64,000 nucleotides of DNA. It comes from Haloferula sp. BvORR071 (lineage in GTDB: Bacteria; Verrucomicrobiota; Verrucomicrobiia; Verrucomicrobiales; Akkermansiaceae). The notes beneath the pieces are model-generated. The model did not search any database. It was given only the letters and a program-made list of their open reading frames with translations, and had not been told where the DNA came from. This document shows positions 16,601 to 24,331 of the stretch, piece after piece (within the stretch, counting starts at the first letter, position 1; each line of letters opens with the position of its first letter). The position numbers were made by a program, and so were the translations under genes. The stretch lies in assembly GCF_000739615.1 (NCBI RefSeq), contig NZ_BATP01000020.1, positions 62,001 to 126,000 of the forward strand. The letters are read 5' to 3'.

Positions 16601-18193
16601 CCCGGCCTCTACCCAGATTACTTCAACGCGGTGCGCGAAGTCCGCGACCTGCTCTGGCAGCCCGACCAGATCGATCCCCTGCTCGGCGAATTCTCCTCAG
16701 CGATCTCACCCTTCATCGCTGCCGACTCCATCCGCTGGAAGAACGCCCCCGCCGATGCCGGCAACTACAACGGTCTCGGTGGCGCCGGCATGACCTCGCT
16801 GGCAGCCCTCGTGCAGGACATGAAGAACTTCGCCTGGAACGGCGGCTCTTGGCCCGACCAGCCCGTCGGGGCCGGTGGCCGTGCCGCCTTCCTCGATAAC
16901 CTCCAGCTCGGCGTCTCTAACAGCGAAGGCTCGACCATGCCTTCGACGCCCACCCTCAGCTACCAAGGCCCGGCAGGCTATCCGATCACCGGCCTCACTT
17001 TCCGCTCCAGCGACTTCAACGATCCGCAGGGCGCAGCGCAATTCGCGGCCATGCAGTGGCGCATCGCGGAAGTCACCGACCCCAGCTCCCCGGCTTACAA
17101 CGCCCAGGACAAGGTGAAGCTCGAGTGGACCGCCGCCTACGACTCCGGCCCGCTGGCCACCTTCGCCTCCGACTTCAAGTTCTCCGGCGGCATTTGCTCC
17201 ACCGGTCACGCCTACCGCGTGCGCGTCCGCCACAAGGACATCACCGGCCGCTGGAGTCACTGGTCCGCACCGCTACAATTCGTCGCCGGTGCAAATCCCG
17301 ATGACCGCCCGGTGGTTATCAGCGAGCTGCTCTACAAGCCAAGCAACCCGACCCAAGCCGAGATCAACGCCGGCTTCGCCGACCAAGAGATGTTCGAATA
17401 TCTCGAACTCCGCAATGTCGGCAGCCAGACCATATCCTTGGATCGCGCTTACTTCGACAAGGGCATCACCTACACCTTCCCCGATGGCACTTCCCTCGCT
17501 CCGGGAGCCTCCGGCTTGCTGGTACCGAATCCCGCCGCCTTCGCCTTCCGCTACGGTCCGGGCCGCCCGATCATCGGCACTTACACCGGCAACCTTAGCA
17601 ACTCCGGCGAACGCATCCTGCTGCTTTCCGAGAACCAGGTGCCGCTGATCGACTTCACCTACGACGACGCCGCGCCATGGCCGACCGAAGCTGATAGCTC
17701 CGGCTACAGCCTCGTGCTGCTGAATTCCGAAACCCGGCCGGGCCCCGCCTTGGCCACGAATTGGCGCGCCAGCAGCCGCCCCGGCGGCGCACCCGGGGCG
17801 ATTGATTCCTTCACCTACGAGTCCTGGGCTCAGATCTACGACGTCACCGGCAATGCCGCCAATGACGATGACCACGACGGCCTCTCGAACGGTATCGAAT
17901 ACGCCCTCGTCACTGACCCCTTGGCCTTCACGCCACCCATCCAAGGCGAGATCCAGACCTTGGTCGTCGAAAACGTCTCTGCCCCCTACCTGACCATCAG
18001 CTTCAAGCGTCGAGTCGATGCCCAGGATCTCAACTATCACATCCAGTATTCCAGCGACTGCCAGCTCTGGGACGAGAACGCCGTGAAGGTTAGCGAGACT
18101 GAGCACTTCGACGGCACCATCACTGAAACCTGGCGCTCGCCGGTGCCTGCTGCGGCAGCACAGGCCTTCCTGCGAGTGAAGACGACGCCCTGA
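13670..18193 (+). CDS. Giant secreted CotH-kinase / lamin-tail-domain protein
   Basis: This 1507-residue protein starts at ATG 13670, giving the leader MKPACSASRRLPLLVLATGL; the frame back to 13556 lacks a signal and is discarded. In order: a LamG/concanavalin-like domain (WFRADSLTGTEGTAIPQWSD), a fibronectin-III-like repeat near 270-350 (SYQVYRASSLNGSYTLL), a lamin-tail domain (VINEIHYNGVSN), an Ig-like linker, a CotH-type region (IKFRLHGGNGRYNFSGKRAF, LWILPNDVDATWGP), another Fn3-like segment, a second lamin-tail domain (VVISELLYKP) and a terminal domain preceded by an acidic DDDHDGLSNGIEYAL motif. CotH proteins are atypical kinases of secreted substrates; whether this one phosphorylates anything is unknown. 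It is probably an extracellular surface or adhesion protein. Confidence 0.85.
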   Translation: MKPACSASRRLPLLVLATGLFLPALSPAATPKAWFRADSLTGTEGTAIPQWSDSSRHGNLAQASTAPTLTLNALSGLPMVRFSGGQSMVFPRPVESDFTIMVLFRSNGGGIGTGLEFYAGAGIVSGEAPGVVSDFGTCLRSNGRISAGSGAPDIHLSSGTGGIYNNNSANIMTFVRERTTGQIRLYMNRQLRDTDTGGTQSLSIPSQLCIGAQPGPYNFLVGDIAEIIVSDGALSTSDQLVQEDALRGKYGMTSGTVPMIPGSVAANGTRVSWQESIGARSYQVYRASSLNGSYTLLASNLTGSSYTDPSPLPGIANFYKVVAVNGIGLSAMSTAAQGISPVLPANGPVVINEIHYNGVSNAVHSDFVELYNFSASPADLAGWSLSGGIDFTFLPGTVIPAGGYLVVAEDPATIQTLWGVSALGPYEKSLSSDGETIRLRNDADTIIAEVSYKSGFPWPCAANGQGASAELVNPLLDAAKGSSWRPSAIPTFGQTGEIASPGAQNYQLSLNPAPNIEQVAHSPQLPTSSNPITVTARPSDANGLSSVQLAYQIVTPGNHIPAYLPLPIVNHQIDTSQPLPANPAFENAANWTTVAMNDSGSSGDAVAGDGIYSAVIPAQANRSLVRYRVTATDSVGASTRAPFADDESKNFACFVYNGVPSYQGVAASTLVKLPTYHFLARKADYDQCVAYNSNDQLAGNTPAWTFENWEATIVFDGVVYDHIKFRLHGGNGRYNFSGKRAFRFFFNKGYDFQNRDEFGNLSPTKWNSLTTENGWENRGTLNYSLNERMNFHLWEKIGIPSPRSNWGHFRTIMTASEQPDAYHGDFWGLIFIHEDYDSRFLDSHGMEKGNLYKLTRDSTDGASQQRYQAPDAVSDSSDHYNIYANLTTGKDDAFIRRYVNVEKWSRYHALCQAVRHYDYWPEGDNNGTYYFEPDFTDQTDNLGKLWILPNDVDATWGPTWNEGRDRVYSAVFDSPANPGLYPDYFNAVREVRDLLWQPDQIDPLLGEFSSAISPFIAADSIRWKNAPADAGNYNGLGGAGMTSLAALVQDMKNFAWNGGSWPDQPVGAGGRAAFLDNLQLGVSNSEGSTMPSTPTLSYQGPAGYPITGLTFRSSDFNDPQGAAQFAAMQWRIAEVTDPSSPAYNAQDKVKLEWTAAYDSGPLATFASDFKFSGGICSTGHAYRVRVRHKDITGRWSHWSAPLQFVAGANPDDRPVVISELLYKPSNPTQAEINAGFADQEMFEYLELRNVGSQTISLDRAYFDKGITYTFPDGTSLAPGASGLLVPNPAAFAFRYGPGRPIIGTYTGNLSNSGERILLLSENQVPLIDFTYDDAAPWPTEADSSGYSLVLLNSETRPGPALATNWRASSRPGGAPGAIDSFTYESWAQIYDVTGNAANDDDHDGLSNGIEYALVTDPLAFTPPIQGEIQTLVVENVSAPYLTISFKRRVDAQDLNYHIQYSSDCQLWDENAVKVSETEHFDGTITETWRSPVPAAAAQAFLRVKTTP

Positions 18194-18250
18194 AGCCGGC
18201 CACGCCGTCTTGCCACCTGCTCGGCAACGCGATGCAATCTCCCCAGCATC

Positions 18251-18613
18251 ATGTCCAAGCCCAACAGCTTCCCCCTGATCCGCGCCAAGGTCCTCCGCCT
18301 CGTCGCGCTGATCCCCAAGGGCAAGTTCACCACCTACGGCTCGATCGCGCGGCACATGAACGTGAACCCGCGCCATGTCGCGAAGTCCCTCAGCGGCCTG
18401 AGCCCGGAAGAAAGCAAGAAGCTCCCTTGGCACCGCGTCGTCGCCGCGGAGGGACGCATCAGTAAATCGATGGCCCCGGAGCACGCCGAGCGCCAGCGCA
18501 AGCTGCTGGAAAAAGAGAAGATGAAGGTCGATCCCCGCGGCCTCATCCTCGATCAAGACACCCACTTCCACGCCGTCGGCCTGCGCCGCGAGATCCGCTG
18601 GGACCAAGAGTGA
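18251..18613 (+). CDS. Alkyltransferase-like protein (ATL, MGMT homologue without catalytic Cys)
   Basis: A 120-residue protein with the MGMT DNA-binding fold: a winged-helix core (GKFTTYGSIARHM) followed by the active-site strand LPWHRVV. In alkyltransferases this reads PCHR; here Trp60 replaces the alkyl-accepting cysteine, as in ATL proteins. ATLs bind O6-alkylguanine, flip it out and hand the lesion to nucleotide-excision repair. The 57-bp gap after the giant CotH gene shows no strong terminator, so it may be read from that transcript or from a weak local promoter. The family call is firm because of the intact recognition helix and the W-for-C change. Confidence 0.88.
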   Translation: MSKPNSFPLIRAKVLRLVALIPKGKFTTYGSIARHMNVNPRHVAKSLSGLSPEESKKLPWHRVVAAEGRISKSMAPEHAERQRKLLEKEKMKVDPRGLILDQDTHFHAVGLRREIRWDQE

Positions 18614-18765
18614 GGAGAGCGACTTCGAAAGCCGCAAGAATTGCCACCCCTTTCGCCCTTCCGCACCCCGCATGCGCCATTCCGCATTGCCCGCGGCGTC
18701 CGAGGCCTTCATAACCCCGCCGCATTTCTCCCTAGTCACCGCATCCACATTCTCAATCGCATCCG

Positions 18766-19677
18766 ATGAAACCGACACTTCTCGTTCTCGCCGCAGGCAT
18801 GGGCTCCCGCTACGGCGGCCTCAAGCAGATGGATCCCATGGGCCCAAATGGCGAGACGGTCCTGGACTACTCCGTCTTCGACGCGATCCGCGCCGGCTTC
18901 GGCAAAGTCGTCTTCATCATCCGCGAGGACTTCGCAGATGCCTTCAAGAACAGCGTCGGAGCCCGCTTCGCCGGCAAGATCGAGGTCGATTACGCCTTCC
19001 AGAAGCTCGATGACCTGCCGCAAGGTTTCTCCGTGCCGGAAGGCCGCACCAAGCCTTGGGGCACTGCCCACGCCATCCGCGCCGCCCGCAATGTGGTCGC
19101 GGAGCCCTTCGCCGTCATCAATGCCGATGACTTCTATGGTGCCGATGCCTACCAATCCATCGCCCGCTGGTTCGCCTCCGACCGCGGTGCCGCTGGCAAG
19201 GACCACTACTCGATGGTCGGCTACCCCCTGCGCAACACTCTCTCCGAGCACGGTTCGGTGAACCGCGGCATCTGCCAGACCGACGCCGCCGGCCTGCTCA
19301 CCGACGTCGAGGAAGTCGTCGACATCGCCCGCGAGGCGGATGGCCTGGTCTTCGGCACCGCCCTCGACGGTTCACGCCGCGAAATCGCCGATGTCTGCCC
19401 CGTTTCGATGAACTTCTGGGGCTTCACCCCGGAATTCTTCACCCAGATCGAGGAGCACTTCACCGCCTTCCTTACCGCCAAGGGCAGCGAGCAGAAGTCC
19501 GAGTGCTACATCCCCACCGTCGTCGACGACCTGATTCGGCACGACAAGGCTGACTGCCGCGTTCTCGACACCACCTCCTCCTGGTTCGGCGTCACCTACC
19601 CCGACGACAAGCCGCACGTCGTCGCCTCAATCGCCAAGCTGATCGAGTCGGGCGACTACCCCACCCCGCTGGCCTGA
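18766..19677 (+). CDS. Sugar-phosphate nucleotidyltransferase family protein
   Basis: This 303-residue Rossmann-like enzyme has the nucleotidyltransferase signature at its N-terminus (LVLAAGMGSRYGGLKQMDPM), where the G-x-G-x-R loop and a downstream lysine bind NTP. FAVINADDFYGADAY supplies the metal-binding aspartates. WGTAHAIRAARNVV contacts the nucleobase in relatives. It most likely makes an NDP-sugar or NDP-polyol from an NTP and a sugar or polyol phosphate. It lacks the C-terminal left-handed helix of GlmU/GlgC types. The substrate cannot be read from sequence. The gene is monocistronic, followed by a strong intrinsic terminator. Confidence 0.8.
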   Translation: MKPTLLVLAAGMGSRYGGLKQMDPMGPNGETVLDYSVFDAIRAGFGKVVFIIREDFADAFKNSVGARFAGKIEVDYAFQKLDDLPQGFSVPEGRTKPWGTAHAIRAARNVVAEPFAVINADDFYGADAYQSIARWFASDRGAAGKDHYSMVGYPLRNTLSEHGSVNRGICQTDAAGLLTDVEEVVDIAREADGLVFGTALDGSRREIADVCPVSMNFWGFTPEFFTQIEEHFTAFLTAKGSEQKSECYIPTVVDDLIRHDKADCRVLDTTSSWFGVTYPDDKPHVVASIAKLIESGDYPTPLA

Positions 19678-19700
19678 GCCAATTCACAGAGATTTCCCCC

Positions 19701-19733
19701 AAAGGGGGCCAGCGACCGCTGGCCCCCTTTTTT
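19701..19733 (+). terminator. Strong Rho-independent terminator
   Basis: AAAGGGGGCCAGC (19701-19713) and GCTGGCCCCCTTT (19718-19730) form a perfect 13-bp stem with a GACC loop, and a run of six T ends at 19733. It lies 23 bp past the nucleotidyltransferase stop. Confidence 0.92.
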
Positions 19734-20369
19734 GTGCCTCGCTGTCCCGCTTTCCGCTCCTTCCCTGCGACACCTAGCATCCCCTTCCGTTCAAAAATGC
19801 CGAATTTGGCCAACTTAGGAGATTACTAATCGCAACTCGATACGCATTAACCATGGTTTTCCAAGGAAACAGACATTCAAGTTATCCTAACCATCACGCC
19901 TAACAGCGCTGATTTTCAATCAATCGCAGAGAAAAAACCATCCTTGTTAGCCGACTGTCCGATTTCGGAAATCATATGGAAACCGATCTCGTCAGAGGTG
20001 AAAAAAAGTCTTGCCAGTTAAACCATCCACCTCCTTACTCCGCCCCGTTCCGCGAGGAACAGCCCGAGCAACCGGAGCCCCCACAAAGGCTGCAAGGGAT
20101 CACATCGACTTTCAGCAAGGAGTTCACCCCCCGTTCCTGAAGAGAGTCTTCGAAGACACCGGCAGCCACCGCAGTTCCCCCCAGCACAGTTTGCCGACTT
20201 TCCCCCCGAAGTTTGTGTCCAGGGTGTGTCAGCCGCCCGGCGGGTCATCATCTCCCCGATCCGCCGGGCGGACTGCTGTACAGACCTGGCACCCGGGGGG
20301 CACGCTTCACGCGCATTGGCGGGCGCTTCCCTTGTCAGCCCACCCTTACTGGGCTAAGTGCGGCGGCGC
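19734..20369 (+). other. 636-bp intergenic region with AT-rich and structured halves
   Basis: About 19790-20035 is clearly richer in A and T than its surroundings, with several chance-like short frames (for example a 55-codon frame from ATG 19976). About 20040-20369 is GC-rich and holds two hairpins: a perfect 11-bp stem at 20233-20271 and a 6-bp stem with a 7-nt loop at 20337-20355, just before the M50 protease start. No conserved signature of tmRNA, RNase P RNA, SRP RNA or 6S RNA was recognised on either strand. It probably carries the M50 gene promoter and a structured leader or small RNA. Confidence 0.45.
20233..20271. other. Perfect 11-bp hairpin upstream of the M50 gene
   Basis: CCGCCCGGCGG (20233-20243) and its exact reverse complement (20261-20271) flank a 17-nt loop. 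No T-run follows on either strand, so it is not a standard terminator. It could be an RNA leader structure or an operator. Confidence 0.5.
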
Positions 20370-21086
20370 ATGGTAAGATTCACGCTTTTCGGGGTCCCAG
20401 TAGAGATCCAGCCTTGGTTCTGGCTGTCAGCAGCCATGCTGGGCGGACTCAACCAAGCGAACACGCCGGAAGGCCTGAAGCTGCTGCTCATCTCCGTCGT
20501 CGCGACCACTATCTCGATTCTGGTCCATGAATTCGGCCATGCCCTCGTCGGGCGACGCCTCGGCGGTGGCCACGCCAGCATTACCCTCTGGGCCTTCGGC
20601 GGCTTGGCTTACAACCAAGGCGGCCGCTTCACCAAATCGGGCCACTTCTGGAGGATCGCCGCCGGCCCCGGTGCAGGCTTCGCCTTCTTCATCCTGATTT
20701 GCCTGCTGCTGTCGCTGGCCTTCAGTCCGCGGGACGGCTGGGCCTTGCCGGCGAACCTCCTCTTCAGTGGCGGATTCAAGGTCTCCCCCCAGGCGGCTGA
20801 ATTCTTCTTGGGCCGCTACCCGATCCTGCATCTGCTCTACAGCCTCCTCTGGATCAATTTCTGGTGGGGCATGGTGAACCTCTTGCCCGTCATCCCCTTG
20901 GATGGCGGCCGAATCGCCGAACTCTTCATCCGCCCACAGAAGCGCGTCCATCAAGTCGCCATCGTCGCGGCGGGAGGAATGGCCATCTACGCCGCCGTCG
21001 GGATGCAGAGCATCTACACCACCCTGCTCTTCGGCTACCTCGCCTACCGGAACTACCAATCGCTGAAGGAATACCACTGGCAGTAA
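20370..21086 (+). CDS. M50 family intramembrane-type metalloprotease
   Basis: This 238-residue polytopic membrane protein has the M50/site-2-protease signature: HEFGH at residues 53-57 in the second hydrophobic span, and a distal NLLPVIPLDGG motif whose Asp completes the zinc site. Four to six hydrophobic spans are visible (about 16-30, 38-62, 90-115, 155-185, 197-225). No PDZ or CBS domain is present, so it is a minimal type. ATG 20370 (MVRFTLFGVPVEI) is preferred to the in-frame GTG at 20358. Relatives cleave transmembrane regulators such as anti-sigma factors, but no such partner is adjacent and the substrate is unknown. It converges on the TauE gene with a 12-bp gap. Confidence 0.87.
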   Translation: MVRFTLFGVPVEIQPWFWLSAAMLGGLNQANTPEGLKLLLISVVATTISILVHEFGHALVGRRLGGGHASITLWAFGGLAYNQGGRFTKSGHFWRIAAGPGAGFAFFILICLLLSLAFSPRDGWALPANLLFSGGFKVSPQAAEFFLGRYPILHLLYSLLWINFWWGMVNLLPVIPLDGGRIAELFIRPQKRVHQVAIVAAGGMAIYAAVGMQSIYTTLLFGYLAYRNYQSLKEYHWQ

Positions 21087-21098
21087 GCCAGCGCAGCC

Positions 21099-21848
21099 TC
21101 ACTTCACGAAAATCAGGCGCATCGCCGCCAGCAGTGAGAAGCCGATCACCATCCACTCGAAGGCCCGCTGCGAGACCCGCACGATCAGCCACTTCCCGAC
21201 CAAGATCCCGACGAAGATCCCCGGCAGGCACTTCACATTATCCATCAGCGTCACCGGTGTGATCAGGTTCAGGCTACCGCTCAGGGGTAGCTTAATGATG
21301 TTCACCAGCAGGAAGAAGCGCGCACCGATCCCCAGCAGCTCCATCTTCGGCAAGCGCCGCGAGAGGAGATAGAGTTGGATCACCGGTCCCGCCGCATTCG
21401 CCAGCATCGTGGTAATCCCTCCCGCCGCACCCGCCGCGGTGCCAAAGGAGCGTGACGCTGCCATCCGGTCGAAGAAGGCAGGCTTCCACGCCTTCAGCGC
21501 CTGGAGCGCCACCATCGCCAGGATGCAGCCGCCGATTGCGGGCCTAGCAGCCGCGGGATGATCCTTCATCACCGTCAGCAGCCACCAGCCGATCCCCAAA
21601 CCAACGATCGTCGCCGGCAGGAGCTTCCACACCGGCTTCCACGAGCCATGCTTCACAAAGCTGCGGTAAACCGCGATGTCCGCCACGATCAACAAGGGCA
21701 GCACGATCCCCGTCGAAGGAACCGCCCCGTAGAGATCCGCCATCAGGAGCACCGAGATCAGCGAGATCCCGCTAAAGCCCGCCTTTGACATCCCGATGCA
21801 AAACGCCGCCGTCAGCGCCATCGCATATTCGGCAGGAGTATCGAGCAC
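21099..21848 (-). CDS. TauE/SafE family membrane permease
   Basis: A 249-residue, very hydrophobic protein with about seven to eight membrane spans and the family pattern: an N-terminal GMSKAGFSGISL motif and a repeated half near GGITTMLANAAGPVIQLYLL. TauE/SafE proteins export or take up sulphite, sulphoacetate and other small organosulphur or organic anions. The substrate here is undetermined because no sulphur-metabolism gene is adjacent. It converges on the M50 gene and lies 57 bp past the FG-GAP gene start-distal end, so its own promoter should lie within 21849-21905. Confidence 0.83.
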   Translation of the reverse strand: MLDTPAEYAMALTAAFCIGMSKAGFSGISLISVLLMADLYGAVPSTGIVLPLLIVADIAVYRSFVKHGSWKPVWKLLPATIVGLGIGWWLLTVMKDHPAAARPAIGGCILAMVALQALKAWKPAFFDRMAASRSFGTAAGAAGGITTMLANAAGPVIQLYLLSRRLPKMELLGIGARFFLLVNIIKLPLSGSLNLITPVTLMDNVKCLPGIFVGILVGKWLIVRVSQRAFEWMVIGFSLLAAMRLIFVK

Positions 21849-21905
21849 GCCCCAGCCCTAATGCCCAACCGCAGCACTGGCAAGCAGCCGGAACGGCAGC
21901 TCCTT

Positions 21906-24071
21906 TCAAGGCCCCACCACCTCCACCTTGGCGAACCTCACCGGCTCACCCGGAGGGCGCGGCTGATCGATTCTCACCCGTTCCCACTGGGCATCGAGAT
22001 CGGCCACCGTGACCGTTCCAATCATCGGGCCGAAGCCTGCGGCGGAGGGACTGGAGGAAACCTTCGGCAGGTAGCTCAGACCACTGCCCTTGCGCCGCAG
22101 ATACTCCAACCGGAATGTATCTTGGCCACCGCTGCCCACGATAAGCTTGGCCACCGGCAAGCCTGCGCTGCCACCGCCGGCATCAAGGTTGCGGACATCG
22201 GGTGCCGCACCATTCAGGCGGAAGGCATACTTGAGCAAGTTCGCCACGCCATCACCCTTAGGACTCGCAGAAAGGTCGGCCGCGGGTCCTGTTAGACCAT
22301 TCGCATTCGTCCAGGCGGCGTAGAGACTCGCCGCGGTGTCGACTCCAGCCGACAGGTTCAAGTCGAAGCTAGCCTCGTCGGCATCATCGCTGGCAATCGC
22401 TAGCGATGCCGAATAGCTGCCCACCGCCGGACCGCTGAAGCGCAGCACCAGGATGCCTTGTCCACCCGGAGCGATGCTGCCCTGCATCGCGGAACTATCG
22501 ATGCTGAACCGCGCCGCATCAGTTCCCGTGAACGAACAACCGCTCCACGCCAGTGGCCCGCTGCCGGTATTCCGGATCGTCAGCGCGCGCGAAGTCGTCG
22601 CACCCGGCACAGCCATCGCGAAACCGAGCGCTCCGCCGTCCTGCAATTCCGGTGCTCCGGCCACCTCCACCACGATCTCCGGATCCGAGACAGGAATCAC
22701 AAAGCCATAAGCTGCACCTGACCAAGTGGCGCCATTCCCGCTCTGCACGGCATAGACACCTGCACCGCTGCCCGATTCCCGCTCGGCACCCACAAGCACC
22801 GTCGTAGCAGAAATCGCCACCGCACCACCGAACCAATCCCCCGCTTCGCTGTTAGACGCTTTCAGATAGGCATCCTGCTGCCACTGCCCGGCGCTCCGGG
22901 AGAACAGGTAAGCAGCCCCGGCTCCTTCCGCACTGTCATTCGCGCTGTTGCCGTCCACACCGCTGGCATTGCTATCTTCGCCATAGGCACCCGCCACCAG
23001 CCGGTCGCCGTCTAGCGCCACGGCATCGCCGAAATCATCTCCAGCACCGCTGTTGGATGCCTTCAGGTAAGCCTGCAGCGGCCAAGCGTTGCCACTGCGG
23101 GTGAAGACATAGACGGCTCCGGACTCCGGAGCATCGCTCGCTTCCCCCGGAGCCCCGCAGACAAAGCTCTCCCCTGAGACTGAAACCGCAAAGCCGAAGC
23201 GCATGCCGGACGCTGCATTCGGCGCGATGATCCGTGTCGCATGGCTCCACTGGCCTCCGCTGCGCTGGAAAACATGCACCGCACCGCTGCCATCCGCGGC
23301 AAAGGGCGCGCCGACCACCACCACATCACCGGAGATCCCGACAGCGCTCCCGAACTCCGCATTCGCCGCCGTATCGGAAGCCTTGAGGTAGGCCTCCTGG
23401 GTCCAGGTGCTGCCGTTGCGCACGAAGACGTAGGCGGCTCCAGAGTGGCTTGCCGAAGTATCGCTGGCATTGCCATTCACACCGCTGGCCGCGCTGCTCT
23501 CGCGATTCGCACCCACCACCACGGTCCCGCCGGAAATCGCCACCGACATGCCGAAGAGATCCCAAGCGTGCGGCTCTGCCACCTTCAGATAAGCCTGCTG
23601 GCTCCACGTGCCTGCCGTGCGGGTAAAGATGTAGGCCGCGCCGGAAGAGGTGGCATTGTTGGCATTCTGGTTGCCATTCACTCCGGCGGCAGAGCTGTCC
23701 TCCTGCATCGCTCCGACGACGATGGTGTCTCCAGCGATGGCGACTGCGCAGCCGAAGCCGTCGCGGGCATCGCTGTTAGATGCCTTCAAATACGCCTGCT
23801 GGACCCAGACACCGTCCTGCCGGGCGAAGACGTAAGCCGCCCCGGAATCGAGGGCGTTGTCGTTCGATGCATCACCGTTGACACCCCGTGTGCCCGAATC
23901 TTCGGCAGGCGCACCAATCACCGCGGTATCACCGGAAATCGCCACCACGGATCCCAAGCTATCCAAGGCACTCCGGTTGAGCGCCTTCAGGTAAACCTGC
24001 TGGCTGGGTGCCGCAGCCTTGCACAGGCAAGGACACAGCACGGCTAACATGGCGCGGGCGACGAGGCTCAT
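21906..24071 (-). CDS. Secreted FG-GAP (integrin-alpha-like) repeat protein
   Basis: A 721-residue secreted protein. ATG 24069-24071 gives the signal peptide MSLVARAMLAVLCPCLCKAA; the 31 codons upstream are arginine- and proline-rich and discarded. Seven FG-GAP-type blade repeats of about 60 residues follow, each with the core YLKAS..(D/E).FG.AVAISGDT.VVGA and then an acidic, Asn-rich loop suited to calcium (GVNGNASDTSASHSG). A choice-of-anchor-D/HYDIN-like Ig domain (ALTIRNTGSGPLAWSGCSFT) and a terminal Verrucomicrobia-type domain complete it. The fold should be a seven-bladed propeller. It is probably extracellular, in adhesion or matrix binding. The DNA repeats mirror the protein repeats. 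Confidence 0.85.
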   Translation of the reverse strand: MSLVARAMLAVLCPCLCKAAAPSQQVYLKALNRSALDSLGSVVAISGDTAVIGAPAEDSGTRGVNGDASNDNALDSGAAYVFARQDGVWVQQAYLKASNSDARDGFGCAVAIAGDTIVVGAMQEDSSAAGVNGNQNANNATSSGAAYIFTRTAGTWSQQAYLKVAEPHAWDLFGMSVAISGGTVVVGANRESSAASGVNGNASDTSASHSGAAYVFVRNGSTWTQEAYLKASDTAANAEFGSAVGISGDVVVVGAPFAADGSGAVHVFQRSGGQWSHATRIIAPNAASGMRFGFAVSVSGESFVCGAPGEASDAPESGAVYVFTRSGNAWPLQAYLKASNSGAGDDFGDAVALDGDRLVAGAYGEDSNASGVDGNSANDSAEGAGAAYLFSRSAGQWQQDAYLKASNSEAGDWFGGAVAISATTVLVGAERESGSGAGVYAVQSGNGATWSGAAYGFVIPVSDPEIVVEVAGAPELQDGGALGFAMAVPGATTSRALTIRNTGSGPLAWSGCSFTGTDAARFSIDSSAMQGSIAPGGQGILVLRFSGPAVGSYSASLAIASDDADEASFDLNLSAGVDTAASLYAAWTNANGLTGPAADLSASPKGDGVANLLKYAFRLNGAAPDVRNLDAGGGSAGLPVAKLIVGSGGQDTFRLEYLRRKGSGLSYLPKVSSSPSAAGFGPMIGTVTVADLDAQWERVRIDQPRPPGEPVRFAKVEVVGP

Positions 24072-24331
24072 GTCGGGCGGGAGGCGGGGGAACCGGCCGA
24101 GAGCCGGCGAGATCGGGGGGCGCGGCAATCGGGAGAAATTGCCTAAGACCAACGAGTTCAGCACTTCCGATGCCGGAGCGCTAGGAACGTTTCCGCCTCA
24201 TTTCCGGAAAAAGCCCTGCCCACGGATGGCAGCCCATGTAGGGCAGTGGAGCACCTCCTTGTCCGGCAAAGGCTCACAGCTTACCTCCGTTGCCACACCC
24301 GCGGATGGGTGATTGATTGGCTTCGTCCTGC

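Noticed and set aside
19976..20143. 55-codon plus-strand frame in the AT-rich gap
   Set aside because: Weak ribosome site, no domain, and it crosses from AT-rich to GC-rich sequence with changing codon style.
20040..20365. Candidate tmRNA, RNase P or SRP RNA gene
   Set aside because: Searched by eye on both strands; none of the conserved core sequences of these RNAs is present.
20011..20376. Overlapping frames in the structured intergenic region, including a Cys/Gly-rich minus-strand frame
   Set aside because: No leader, motif or ribosome site. The Cys-Gly run comes from GC-rich repeats, and there are no RiPP enzymes nearby.
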